This document shows, piece by piece, positions 1 to 6,649 of a DNA stretch of 7,988 nt; position 1 is the stretch's first letter, and each line of letters opens with the position of its first letter. The DNA is taken from assembly GCA_003541895.1 (NCBI GenBank), contig DPLR01000106.1:1-7988 (forward strand), written 5' to 3'. Under the pieces are notes generated by a model. It made no database searches. It was not told the DNA's origin and saw only the letters and a list, made by a program, of their open reading frames with translations. Origin of the DNA: Cytophagales bacterium. GTDB taxonomy: Bacteria; Bacteroidota; Bacteroidia; Cytophagales; Cyclobacteriaceae. Made by a program: the position numbers and the translations under genes.

Positions 1-443
1 CTGTAATTGCCACCCAAGAGACAACCATGGCCAACCACCTGATGGTGCAACTTATCAAAGAAAGAAAAAGCATAGCGGTTGTTGTTGATGAATTTGGTGG
101 CACATCGGGCATTGTGAGCATGGAAGACTTGATGGAAGAAATCTTTGGGGAGATCGAAGATGAGCACGATAGCGATGATTTGATAGAAATGAAAGTGGAT
201 GACCGCACCTACATTTTTAGTGCACGACTGGAGGTGGATTACCTCAACGATCATTATGGTTTAAACCTTCCTACCGGTGAATATGAAACATTGGGGGGGC
301 TACTGCTTTCTTATCGCGAAGATTTCCCTAAGCAAGGTGATACCATCACCATCATACCATTTACGTTTGTCATTTTGAAGACCGACAAGCGCAAGATTGA
401 CACCGTAAAGGTGATCTTTGACAAAAGCAACGCCAATCATTAA
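1..443 (+). CDS. CBS/CorC_HlyC-domain (hemolysin-family) membrane protein, C-terminal fragment
   Basis: This is the 3' end of a gene that enters from the left edge. The frame is open from base 3, so the ATG at 27 is an internal methionine rather than the start. The visible 146 residues cover the end of the second CBS domain, with the family signature KERKSIAVVVDEFGGTSGIV followed by an acidic helix (MEDLMEEIFGEIEDEHD). The CorC_HlyC C-terminal domain follows, including the LEVDYLN and YETLGGLLL segments. In full-length members an N-terminal DUF21/CNNM membrane domain precedes these cytosolic parts, and some members are linked to Mg2+ or Co2+ transport; the actual substrate here is unknown. 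In many Bacteroidota a gene of this type lies directly before a PpiD-like isomerase gene, as here (recalled, not checked). The DUF21 part lies outside the window. GldE is a related family member, but nothing here points to it specifically. Confidence 0.93.
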   Translation, partial: VIATQETTMANHLMVQLIKERKSIAVVVDEFGGTSGIVSMEDLMEEIFGEIEDEHDSDDLIEMKVDDRTYIFSARLEVDYLNDHYGLNLPTGEYETLGGLLLSYREDFPKQGDTITIIPFTFVILKTDKRKIDTVKVIFDKSNANH

Positions 444-449
444 CCCTGA

Positions 450-493
450 AAGAATAAATACCCCTGAAATTCAATGGGTTATCATTTATTTTT
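450..493 (+). terminator. Possible weak terminator after the CorC-like gene
   Basis: A fold begins seven bases after the stop codon. ACCC (460-463) can pair with GGGT (476-479), and AATAAAT (453-459) with ATTTATT (484-490). A 4-base bulge lies on the right arm, the loop is 12 bases, and up to three further A-U or G-U pairs can form outside. The right arm is U-rich, but no clean U-run follows the stem, so termination may be weak. It lies just before the promoter of the next gene, where a terminator would be expected. Confidence 0.3.
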
Positions 494-499
494 ATCGCT

Positions 500-529
500 T
501 TGGTGAATAGTAATATCCGTTTAAATTTG
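500..529 (+). promoter_or_regulatory. Bacteroidota-type sigma-A promoter for the PpiD-like gene
   Basis: TTG at 500-502 (within TTTG, 499-502) is followed after exactly 19 bases by TAAATTTG at 522-529. This matches the known Bacteroidota -33/-7 consensus (TTG, 19-21 bases, TAnnTTTG) at every fixed position. A transcript would start near 534-537 and carry an untranslated leader of roughly 95 bases before the ATG at 630. The leader can form a small hairpin, GCACT (566-570) with AGTGC (578-582) around a 7-base loop; no function is evident for it. The motif and spacing are seen directly; promoter activity is inferred. Confidence 0.6.
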
Positions 530-629
530 CACTCCTTTTTTCTGGTAATATCAGGCAAAGGCATGGCACTGTAAAGAAGTGCAACATTAACTGCGAAAAC
601 CGATTTTAAATTTTTAGATACATGATTTT

Positions 630-2759
630 ATGGCATTGATTGGAACGCTCAGAACGAAGATGACAAAGTTTGTTGTAGGCTTTGTGGCCTTGGCCATGGG
701 AGCCTTCATTGTTGGTAGCGACTTATTTGGCAACGGTCCACGTTCCATTTTTGGGGGCAACCAAAACAATGTGGGTGAGATAGCCGGAACATCCATTTCA
801 AGGGATGAATATCAAAGTGCAGTTCAGGAGCGTGAGAATGATTACGCGCTATCGTACGGCCGCCAGCCAGGTGAGCAGCAGCGCAACATGCTTCAACAGC
901 AAGCTTGGGAGTTACTCATTGTTCAGCACGCTATTCGCGATCAGTTTGAAAAGGTTGGCGTCAAAGTGGGATCCGATGAAATCTGGGACATGGTTCAAGG
1001 AAAAAATATTGATCCTAACATCAAGCAATCATTCACCGATTCACTTGGAAATTTTGATCGTAAAAAATTGATGGATTACATCAAAAGTCTGAGCATTCCT
1101 GCACCAACCAACCAGCAAATGTATGCCCAATGGGCCGAGAGTAAATATCGTTGGAGTTCATTCCAAAAGAACCTTGGGCTTGGCCGCGAGCGTGTGAAAT
1201 ACGAAAACCTGCTAGTCAAATCGAATTATGTTACTGCCGCAGAAGCCGAACGCAATTATCATAACCTGAACGATGTAGCAGAAGCGAAAATTCTTTTCGT
1301 GCCCTATTTCGCCATCAGCGATTCAACGGTTAAAGTGAGTGACGATGATTTGAAAAATTATTACGACAAGAACAAAGAGAAATACAAAGCGAAGTTCACT
1401 CGTTCATTAAGTTATGTTTCGTTTCCAGTCGTTGCTTCACCTGAAGATTCGGCAAAAATTAGAAAGGATGCAGAGAAGATTGCAGCCGATTTTAAAACTG
1501 TTGCTGACGATTCACTTTTTGCAGCAACCAATACCGAAGGCCAGTCTCCCTATACAAAATACACGATTGCTAATCTTCCGTCAACACTTACAAAAGACAA
1601 ATTGGTAAGTGGTAATGTTCTTGGTCCATTCCTTGAAAATGGAAATTATAAAATAATTAAAGTAGTGAAGGTAGGTACAGATACCATTTACACCGCAAAG
1701 GCATCGCACATTTTGATAAAGTGGGATGATGAGACAGCCGAGAAGAAAAAAATCGCAAAAGACAAGGCACGTAAAATTCTGAATGACCTTAAAGGAGGTG
1801 CAGACTTTGCAGCAAAGGCACGTGAGTTTGGTACGGATGGAACAGCATCTCGCGGGGGTGACCTCGGCTATTTTACTTCTGGTCAAATGGTGAAGCCATT
1901 TCAAAATGCCGTCTTCGCTGCCAAAAAAACTGGCTTGCTTGGTGATGTTGTTGAAACACAATTTGGATATCACATTATCAATGTAACTGCATTGAAAGAT
2001 AATTCTTCTTATACCGTTGCCACTGTTGAATTGAAAATTGTTCCAAGTGATGAAACCCACAATGCGGCTTATCTGAAAGCCCAGAATTTTGCTGCTGGTG
2101 TTTCTGGTTTAGATGCATTCAAAGCAAAAGCAGAGCAAGAAAAATTGAATCTTCTTCAGGCAAATGATCTTGGTACTACAGATCAGCGTGTTAATAATTT
2201 AGGCGATGCTCGCAAAATGGTTACTTGGTTATTCCGTGATGCGAGTGAAGGCAAAGTCTCTGAAGTATTTGACCTTGATGATAACTATGTGGTTGCCATT
2301 ATGACGGGTGAAACCGAGGAAGGATATCGTTCATTTGATAAAGTGAAGGATGAGATTACTCCAGCCGTTCGCAATATTTTGAAAGGCAAAAAAATTATTG
2401 AAAAATTAAGTAGTGAAAAAGGCACTCTTGAAGAAATGGCAAAGGCATTTGGAACTGATGCTAATGTAAATTCTTCGAGTGATTTGAAAATGTCTTCTAA
2501 TTCATTGCCCGGTCCAGGGCTTGATCCTACTGCTGTTGGCCGAGCATTTTCATTGGAGAACGGAAAACGTTCTGCTCCTTTTGCCGGAGAAAATGGTGTA
2601 GTAGTAATTGAATTACAGAATAAAACAATTGCCCCTGAAACCGGCAACTACTCTAAGGATGAATTGATTCAAGCAATGAATGGCCGCTCAGGATTGTTTA
2701 TCTCTGATGCCATCAAAGAAAACGCCAACATCAAAGACAAGAGATATAAATTTTATTAA
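630..2759 (+). CDS. ppiD: PpiD/SurA-type peptidyl-prolyl cis-trans isomerase, membrane-anchored
   Basis: This 709-residue protein is predicted to be a periplasmic folding factor that isomerises X-Pro bonds and chaperones exported proteins. A single N-terminal membrane anchor (about residues 12-31) after a short basic start places the rest in the periplasm. A SurA_N-like chaperone region follows (about 45-230). The one clear parvulin (PpiC) domain spans about 357-452, with the ASHILI strand (358-363), RGGDLGYF, MVKPFQNAVF and GYHIINV (446-452). Less conserved segments on both sides resemble degenerate parvulin units (see findings). E. coli PpiD is 623 residues, so this copy is longer. The ATG at 630 is preceded by an A/T-rich stretch with no Shine-Dalgarno site, normal for this phylum; an ATG at 622 opens only a five-codon frame. 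The gene has its own promoter and terminator. The symbol rests on architecture (TM anchor, SurA_N, PpiC) and not on proven orthology. Confidence 0.92.
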   Translation: MALIGTLRTKMTKFVVGFVALAMGAFIVGSDLFGNGPRSIFGGNQNNVGEIAGTSISRDEYQSAVQERENDYALSYGRQPGEQQRNMLQQQAWELLIVQHAIRDQFEKVGVKVGSDEIWDMVQGKNIDPNIKQSFTDSLGNFDRKKLMDYIKSLSIPAPTNQQMYAQWAESKYRWSSFQKNLGLGRERVKYENLLVKSNYVTAAEAERNYHNLNDVAEAKILFVPYFAISDSTVKVSDDDLKNYYDKNKEKYKAKFTRSLSYVSFPVVASPEDSAKIRKDAEKIAADFKTVADDSLFAATNTEGQSPYTKYTIANLPSTLTKDKLVSGNVLGPFLENGNYKIIKVVKVGTDTIYTAKASHILIKWDDETAEKKKIAKDKARKILNDLKGGADFAAKAREFGTDGTASRGGDLGYFTSGQMVKPFQNAVFAAKKTGLLGDVVETQFGYHIINVTALKDNSSYTVATVELKIVPSDETHNAAYLKAQNFAAGVSGLDAFKAKAEQEKLNLLQANDLGTTDQRVNNLGDARKMVTWLFRDASEGKVSEVFDLDDNYVVAIMTGETEEGYRSFDKVKDEITPAVRNILKGKKIIEKLSSEKGTLEEMAKAFGTDANVNSSSDLKMSSNSLPGPGLDPTAVGRAFSLENGKRSAPFAGENGVVVIELQNKTIAPETGNYSKDELIQAMNGRSGLFISDAIKENANIKDKRYKFY

Positions 2760-2773
2760 TCAAAAGAAACTTT

Positions 2774-2816
2774 AAAGGTCGGCCGGAGGTTCTCTCTTGG
2801 CCGACTTTTCTTTTTT
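2774..2816 (+). terminator. Rho-independent terminator of the PpiD-like gene
   Basis: The stem core GTCGGCC (2778-2784) pairs perfectly with GGCCGAC (2799-2805). It is extended by one G-U and three A-U pairs (2774-2777 with 2806-2809), around a 14-base loop. After one C, a run of six T follows (2811-2816). It begins 14 bases after the ppiD stop codon and ends 4 bases before the ATG of the next gene. This compact layout fits an intrinsic terminator or a leaky attenuator limiting read-through into the DUF493 gene. Confidence 0.85.
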
Positions 2817-2820
2817 ATAC

Positions 2821-3084
2821 ATGGAGAACAACTGGAGTGATTCACTGCGCGAGAAATTAGATCAGCACTACGCTTGGCCATCGCTTTATACTTTTAAATT
2901 TATTGTACCTAAAGAAAAGGTAGATGAGGTTAAAAAACTTTTCCCCATGCACACCTCCACCGAACGCGCATCGAAAAATGGTAATTACGTAAGTATAACA
3001 TTGAATATGATGATGCCGGACAGTCAAACTGTAATCGGTGTTTACAATCAGGTTTCAACCATTGAAGGGCTTATTGCACTGTAA
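2821..3084 (+). CDS. DUF493 family protein (YbeD-like)
   Basis: This small cytosolic protein of 87 residues belongs to DUF493, the family of E. coli YbeD. The fold is a ferredoxin-like ACT-type domain thought to act in small-molecule or protein regulation; the exact role is unknown. Supporting features are the WPSLYTFKFIVP strand near the N-terminus, a helix rich in E, K and V, the strand NGNYVSITLNMMM, and the helix after the tyrosine in VIGVYNQVSTIEGL. The start is placed at the ATG at 2821. An in-frame TTG at 2797 would add eight residues, but it lies inside the terminator hairpin, and homologues as I recall them begin close to the WPSLY segment. Because a terminator lies directly upstream, the gene depends on read-through or on a promoter inside the 3' end of ppiD. 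TAAATTTT at 2747-2754 is a seven-of-eight match to the -7 element but has no -33 partner. Confidence 0.85.
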   Translation: MENNWSDSLREKLDQHYAWPSLYTFKFIVPKEKVDEVKKLFPMHTSTERASKNGNYVSITLNMMMPDSQTVIGVYNQVSTIEGLIAL

Positions 3085-3147
3085 CCTCTTCTAATCGTTT
3101 TAGATTCCTAAAGTTTGTTCTATCTTTCTATACAATAAGCTTCGGGT

Positions 3148-3381
3148 ATGGAATGGATTGAAGAAAATAATCGCTTGAAGAAGAATTTTAAGTTCACTAA
3201 TTTTTCTGAGGCTTTTGCGTTCATGACACGCGTGGCATTGATTGCAGAAAAAATGGATCATCATCCGTATTGGGTGAATGTTTACAATTCAGTGAGCATT
3301 GAACTTTCTACGCACGATGCCGGTGATGTTGTTACTGAAAAAGATCGTGAACTTGCCAAGGGCATTGACTTGTTGGTTTGA
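3148..3381 (+). CDS. Pterin-4a-carbinolamine dehydratase (PCD/DCoH family)
   Basis: This 77-residue enzyme is predicted to dehydrate 4a-hydroxytetrahydrobiopterin, regenerating the pterin cofactor of aromatic amino acid hydroxylases; some bacterial members have other roles. The active-site pattern is complete: EKMDHHPYW with His38 and His39, Tyr46 after VNV, THDAG with His56, and the conserved Asp66. The preceding [17 protein letters not shown] segment is the first strand and helix. The usual PCD length is about 95-100 residues; this copy starts directly at the conserved Trp and lacks the N-terminal lead helix. It is not truncated by mutation, because an in-frame TAA lies at 3136-3138 and ATG 3148 is the only candidate start. 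Short forms are common in Bacteroidota as I recall them. The TGA stop shares its last base with the ATG of rsmI. No aromatic hydroxylase gene is visible in the window. Confidence 0.92.
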   Translation: MEWIEENNRLKKNFKFTNFSEAFAFMTRVALIAEKMDHHPYWVNVYNSVSIELSTHDAGDVVTEKDRELAKGIDLLV

Positions 3382-4067
3382 TGGAGAAGGAAAAAATAGC
3401 GTTGTACGTTGTGCCTACGCCCATAGGTAATCTGGGCGACATCACCCTTCGTTCACTCGAAATTTTGAAAACGGTTGATTCCATCCTTGCAGAAGACACA
3501 CGTACTTCAGGCATCTTATTAAAGCATTATCAGATCACTAAACCACTTCATAGTTTTCATATTTTCAATGAACATAAAGCATTGAATTCGGTTATTAATA
3601 AATTGAAAGGTGGAGAAGTGATGGCCTTGGTGAGCGATGCTGGAACGCCCGGAATTTCCGACCCTGGTTTTTTGCTTGTTCGCGAATGCTTGAAAAATAA
3701 TATTGCGATTGAATGTTTGCCCGGTGCTACAGCGTTTGTGCCGGCATTAGTAAAGTCAGGTTTCCCAACAGATCGTTTCGTGTTTGAAGGTTTCTTGCCA
3801 CACAAAAAAGGAAGGCAAACTCTTTTAAAACAATTGGCAGAAGAAGAGCGCACGATCATTTTTTACGAATCGCCCCATCGACTGGTAAAGACACTCGAAC
3901 AAATGAGTGAGTTTTTTGGAGGCGAAAGACTGGTTTCTGTTTCGCGTGAGCTTACCAAATTGTACGAAGAGACATTTACGGGTACTTTGGCTGAAGTCAC
4001 GATGCATTTTAAATCCAAAGAAGTAAAAGGTGAAATTGTTTTGGTAGTGAAAGGTAAGGAGACTTGA
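3381..4067 (+). CDS. rsmI: 16S rRNA (cytidine-1402 2'-O)-methyltransferase RsmI
   Basis: RsmI uses S-adenosylmethionine to methylate the 2'-O of C1402 in the decoding centre of 16S rRNA, together with the base methyltransferase RsmH. The 228-residue product shows the tetrapyrrole-methylase fold with all RsmI signatures: VVPTPIGNLGDITLRSLE (10-27), the AEDTR motif (37-41), LVSDAGTPGISDPG (83-96), LPGATA (113-118), FEGFLP (135-140) and FYESPHR (161-167). E. coli RsmI has 286 residues; the extra C-terminal domain is absent here, as in many Bacteroidota. The start is ATG 3381, giving a TGATG overlap with the dehydratase stop and probable translational coupling. An in-frame TTG directly before it (3378) is a less likely start. 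Ribosomes finishing the dehydratase are the likely source of initiation, since no Shine-Dalgarno site decides the start. Confidence 0.96.
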   Translation: MEKEKIALYVVPTPIGNLGDITLRSLEILKTVDSILAEDTRTSGILLKHYQITKPLHSFHIFNEHKALNSVINKLKGGEVMALVSDAGTPGISDPGFLLVRECLKNNIAIECLPGATAFVPALVKSGFPTDRFVFEGFLPHKKGRQTLLKQLAEEERTIIFYESPHRLVKTLEQMSEFFGGERLVSVSRELTKLYEETFTGTLAEVTMHFKSKEVKGEIVLVVKGKET

Positions 4068-4134
4068 AGACTGAGGAATTGTTGATCGATTAGAAAACCC
4101 AAAACACTCTCGTCCGTTTAAATAAAAGTTTTGT

Positions 4135-4929
4135 ATGGACTTAGAAAAAATTGAACCCAACGTAATTAATCTTTGCCACGAGGTTGCCGACTTCATTCGC
4201 CACGAAAGCCTTCACTTCGATCGTTCGCGCATCGAGCAAAAAGATACATTCAGTAATCTCGTCTCGTATGTTGATAAAGAATCCGAAAGAAAATTAGTTA
4301 CCGGTTTAAAAAAAATAATTCCACGATCAGGTGTCTTGGCTGAAGAAGGAACGGATTCAAAAAGTGAAAATGAATACAAATGGATCATCGATCCGCTCGA
4401 TGGCACTACTAATTTTTTGCACGGTGTTCCCATTTTTGCCATCAGTGTTGCCTTACAGAGGGGCGAACGAACGGTGCTTGGCGTTGTCTATGAAGTAACA
4501 CATCACGAATGCTTTCATGCCATTGAAGGTGGCGGTGCATTTTGCAATTCGAACGAGATCAGGGTGTCGGCCATTTCTTCGTTGGGTCAGAGTTTGTTGG
4601 CTACGGGTTTCCCTTATTATCACACGGAAAAAAAAGATCAATACCTCGACATCATTAAAACGTTTCTTGAGAAAACGCATGGCATACGCAGACTAGGAAG
4701 CGCAGCCATTGATTTGGCATATGTAGCGTGCGGTCGCTTAGAGGGATTTTTTGAGTATGACCTTAAACCTTGGGATGTAGCAGGTGGCGCTTTCATTTTG
4801 CAGCAAGCAGGAGGGACCGTAACGGATTTCAGTGGCCAAAATAATTTTTTGTACGGAGGTGAATTATGCGCTGCCGGAAATGTTCATCCCGAAATGCTTA
4901 GCGTTATCCAAGAGAAGTGGTTTCGCTGA
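4135..4929 (+). CDS. suhB: Inositol monophosphatase family protein (SuhB-like)
   Basis: This 264-residue, metal-dependent phosphatase is predicted to hydrolyse inositol-1-phosphate or a similar sugar phosphate with Mg2+. Both IMPase signatures are intact. Motif 1, WIIDPLDGTTNFLHG, starts at residue 83 and carries the metal ligands Asp86 and Asp89. Motif 2, WDVAGGAFILQQAGG, starts at residue 213 with Asp214. The third ligand is Glu70 in LAEEGTD, and GSAAIDLAYVACGRLEGFFE is the usual segment before motif 2. Length is typical. The gene lies 67 bp after rsmI on the same strand and 46 bp before lepB; neither gap shows a convincing promoter or terminator, so it may share the upstream transcript. 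TTTAAATAAAAG before the ATG is an A/T-rich initiation region typical of the phylum. The family also includes 3'(2'),5'-bisphosphate nucleotidases and fructose-1,6-bisphosphatases, so the exact substrate is open; SuhB is the closest named relative. Confidence 0.93.
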   Translation: MDLEKIEPNVINLCHEVADFIRHESLHFDRSRIEQKDTFSNLVSYVDKESERKLVTGLKKIIPRSGVLAEEGTDSKSENEYKWIIDPLDGTTNFLHGVPIFAISVALQRGERTVLGVVYEVTHHECFHAIEGGGAFCNSNEIRVSAISSLGQSLLATGFPYYHTEKKDQYLDIIKTFLEKTHGIRRLGSAAIDLAYVACGRLEGFFEYDLKPWDVAGGAFILQQAGGTVTDFSGQNNFLYGGELCAAGNVHPEMLSVIQEKWFR

Positions 4930-4975
4930 CATAACTTTTAAATCTGCTTTCCGTTTCTAAGGAAAAATTTCTCCC

Positions 4976-6094
4976 ATGAAATGGATATTTAAAAAGCCGG
5001 CTTCCCAAAAACCGAAATCAAAATTCATCGAGTGGCGCGATTCACTGGTGTTCGCAGTTACAGTGGCTACGCTGTTCCGATGGTCGTTGGTGGAAGCTTT
5101 TGTGATACCCACACCTTCCATGGAGAATTCATTGTTGGTTGGCGATTATTTAGCGGTCAGTAAATTTCATTTTGGTGCCCGCACTCCACGAACGCCTTTG
5201 CAACTTCCGTTAACGCATCAAAAAATTTGGGGAACAGAAATTCCATCGTATGTGGACTGGATTCAGTTGCCTTCGTTCCGCCTGCCGGGATTGCGCGAGG
5301 TGAAGCGAGGTGAGCCCGTTGTATTCAATACGCCTAAAGATTTGTTAGATCCCACGGATCGCCCTATCGATTTGAAAACCTATTTGGTGAAACGCTGCGT
5401 GGCTATTCATGGCGATAAACTTGAAATTAGAAACAGGCAACTTTTTGTGAACGGAATCGCTTCTGCTAACCCTGAAGGTGAAAAGTTTGCTTATCTCGTG
5501 TTTGCCAACGATGAAATTAATAATCGCCAATTGAGAAATTTTGAATTGGATAGCGATGATTATTCTTTTCTCGGACGATCGGATGATGGAAGTGCGGTCT
5601 ACAATATGTTCTTAACGGCAGATCAGGCGAGCCAACTTAAATCAGTGCCTTTTGTCCGTTCAATAAACTTGAATGATCACCTTCATGATAATTCTTCCTT
5701 TCCAATTTTCCCTTCGATCAAAGCATCCACTTGGGACAATAACAACTATGGCACATTGGTGATTCCAGAGCATGGAATGGAAATGATCGTCAATGACTCA
5801 ACCTTGAATGTGTATGGAGAGATCATTCAAAAATACGAAGGACATAAAGATGTAAAAATTGAAAATGAAAGTCTTCTCATCAATGGAAAAAAAGTTAGCG
5901 AATACACGTTCCAACAGAATTATTATTTCATGATGGGCGACAGCCGCGATAACTCGCTCGACTCGCGTTACTGGGGGTTTGTTCCCGAAGATCATATTGT
6001 AGGCAAGCCTTTGTTTGTGTGGATGTCAATCAGTAGCGAAGCAGATCTTTTGCACAAGATCAGGTGGAACCGGTTGTTTAAAAGTGTTGAATAG
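4976..6094 (+). CDS. lepB: Signal peptidase I
   Basis: This enzyme removes signal peptides from proteins exported through Sec or Tat, acting at the outer face of the inner membrane. The 372-residue protein starts with a basic segment and one membrane span (about 22-44), followed by the Ser/Lys catalytic centre. The nucleophile is Ser48 in IPTPSME and the general base is Lys139 in LVKRCVAIHGD. The conserved late box GDSRDNSLDSRYWGFVP begins at 321, followed by IVGKPLFVWMS. The distance between the catalytic Lys and this late box is about 180 residues, against about 125 in E. coli LepB, so there is a large insert (about 160-290); longer forms are usual in Bacteroidota. Box D has His145 where Pro is common. 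The gene follows the phosphatase by 46 bp on the same strand. AGGA upstream (4959-4962) lies rather far from the ATG for a useful Shine-Dalgarno site. The stop is three bases from the stop of the convergent gene. Confidence 0.96.
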   Translation: MKWIFKKPASQKPKSKFIEWRDSLVFAVTVATLFRWSLVEAFVIPTPSMENSLLVGDYLAVSKFHFGARTPRTPLQLPLTHQKIWGTEIPSYVDWIQLPSFRLPGLREVKRGEPVVFNTPKDLLDPTDRPIDLKTYLVKRCVAIHGDKLEIRNRQLFVNGIASANPEGEKFAYLVFANDEINNRQLRNFELDSDDYSFLGRSDDGSAVYNMFLTADQASQLKSVPFVRSINLNDHLHDNSSFPIFPSIKASTWDNNNYGTLVIPEHGMEMIVNDSTLNVYGEIIQKYEGHKDVKIENESLLINGKKVSEYTFQQNYYFMMGDSRDNSLDSRYWGFVPEDHIVGKPLFVWMSISSEADLLHKIRWNRLFKSVE

Positions 6095-6104
6095 AATTCA
6101 AAAC
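6084..6104. terminator. Possible bidirectional terminator hairpin between convergent genes
   Basis: TTGAAT (6087-6092) is complementary to ATTCAA (6096-6101) around a 3-base loop, and two further pairs can form beyond one mismatch (6084-6085 with 6103-6104). The fold covers part or all of both stop codons. A TTTT run follows on the plus strand (6105-6108) and another on the minus strand (6080-6083, read as TTTT). The stem is short and A/T-rich, so terminator strength is doubtful, but the position suits a shared site. Confidence 0.3.
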
Positions 6105-6610
6105 TTTTCACCAACGGGTCTGCCCCAAAAATCAAAATGAAATTTTTCTTCTCCGAGAAATTGAATCTCTTGCTCTTGCAGCTTTGATTCAATTCTCTTT
6201 AAGGTCCAATAGTAAGGGAGCATTGTAACGCTACTCCGCGTTTCAAAATAAAGCCTTACAAATTTGCGCGAGCTGTCTTTCGAAGATTTAGAAAAACCTT
6301 TCACCTGATCTTTTGGAATCGTTTTATTGAAGCCGCCCAAGGGTTCAACTACTTTAAAACTTCCATCCGTTTTTAGGGTGATGAAAAAAAGTTTTCCACC
6401 CATGGCTTTGGGAATGGAGAAAATAGATAGCCCCAGAACTAGATTCAAAAAATAAACTGAATAGCGTAACGCTGGCTTGGCTTTCTCAAGGGTCAGTAAA
6501 ATGCTGGCATAACTCGTTGCAAAGAAAAAGCAAAACAACAATCCACCCATTACGAACAACCAAAGGAGAAAAAATGGATTTGGAGCAATTCTAAAATGGG
6601 TCGACTGCAA
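6098..6610 (-). CDS. Hypothetical two-TM membrane protein with possible PH-like domain
   Basis: I do not recognise this 170-residue protein by name. Two hydrophobic segments (about 13-38 and 50-66) form a membrane hairpin, followed by a soluble C-terminal part of about 100 residues. That part runs strand-strand (LFFITLKTDGSFKVVEP), a turn, IPKDQVKGFSKSS, another strand pair (FVRLYFETRSSVTMLP), then a helix (YWTLKRIESKLQEQ). This order resembles a bacterial PH-like (YcxB or DUF-type) domain; that is inference from pattern only. The frame closes upstream at a TAA 36 bases before the start. The only usual start codon that keeps both membrane segments is TTG at 6610, so a TTG start is likely, preceded by an A-rich stretch. 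It lies 39 bp after the permease gene on the same strand and is probably co-transcribed. Codon use looks like that of real genes nearby. Confidence 0.72.
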   Translation of the reverse strand: MQSTHFRIAPNPFFLLWLFVMGGLLFCFFFATSYASILLTLEKAKPALRYSVYFLNLVLGLSIFSIPKAMGGKLFFITLKTDGSFKVVEPLGGFNKTIPKDQVKGFSKSSKDSSRKFVRLYFETRSSVTMLPYYWTLKRIESKLQEQEIQFLGEEKFHFDFWGRPVGEKF

Positions 6611-6649
6611 GCTTATTTGTTTTACGTGCTGCGAAGGTGCAAGTTAAAA

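Noticed and set aside
27..29. ATG at 27 as the start of the first gene
   Set aside because: The frame is open back to base 3 and the coded residues continue the second CBS domain, so the ATG is internal.
1581..2060. 159-residue open frame on the minus strand inside ppiD
   Set aside because: It lies wholly opposite a well-supported gene, and its translation is rich in Cys, Phe and Ile with no recognisable domain.
2285..2647. 120-residue minus-strand frame inside the 3' part of ppiD
   Set aside because: It mirrors the coding strand of a conserved protein and has no independent support.
3107..3130. Possible promoter before the dehydratase gene (TATCTTTC at 3121-3128; TAAAGTTTG at 3109-3117)
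   Set aside because: The first misses the last base of the -7 element, the second has one base too many, and neither has a TTG at the right distance upstream.
3825..4196. 123-residue minus-strand frame across the end of rsmI and the start of the phosphatase gene
   Set aside because: It is antisense to two conserved genes with complete family motifs, and its product shows no family features.
4932..4939. TAACTTTT before lepB as a -7 element
   Set aside because: It is a seven-of-eight match without a TTG 19-21 bases upstream, which is common by chance in A/T-rich DNA.
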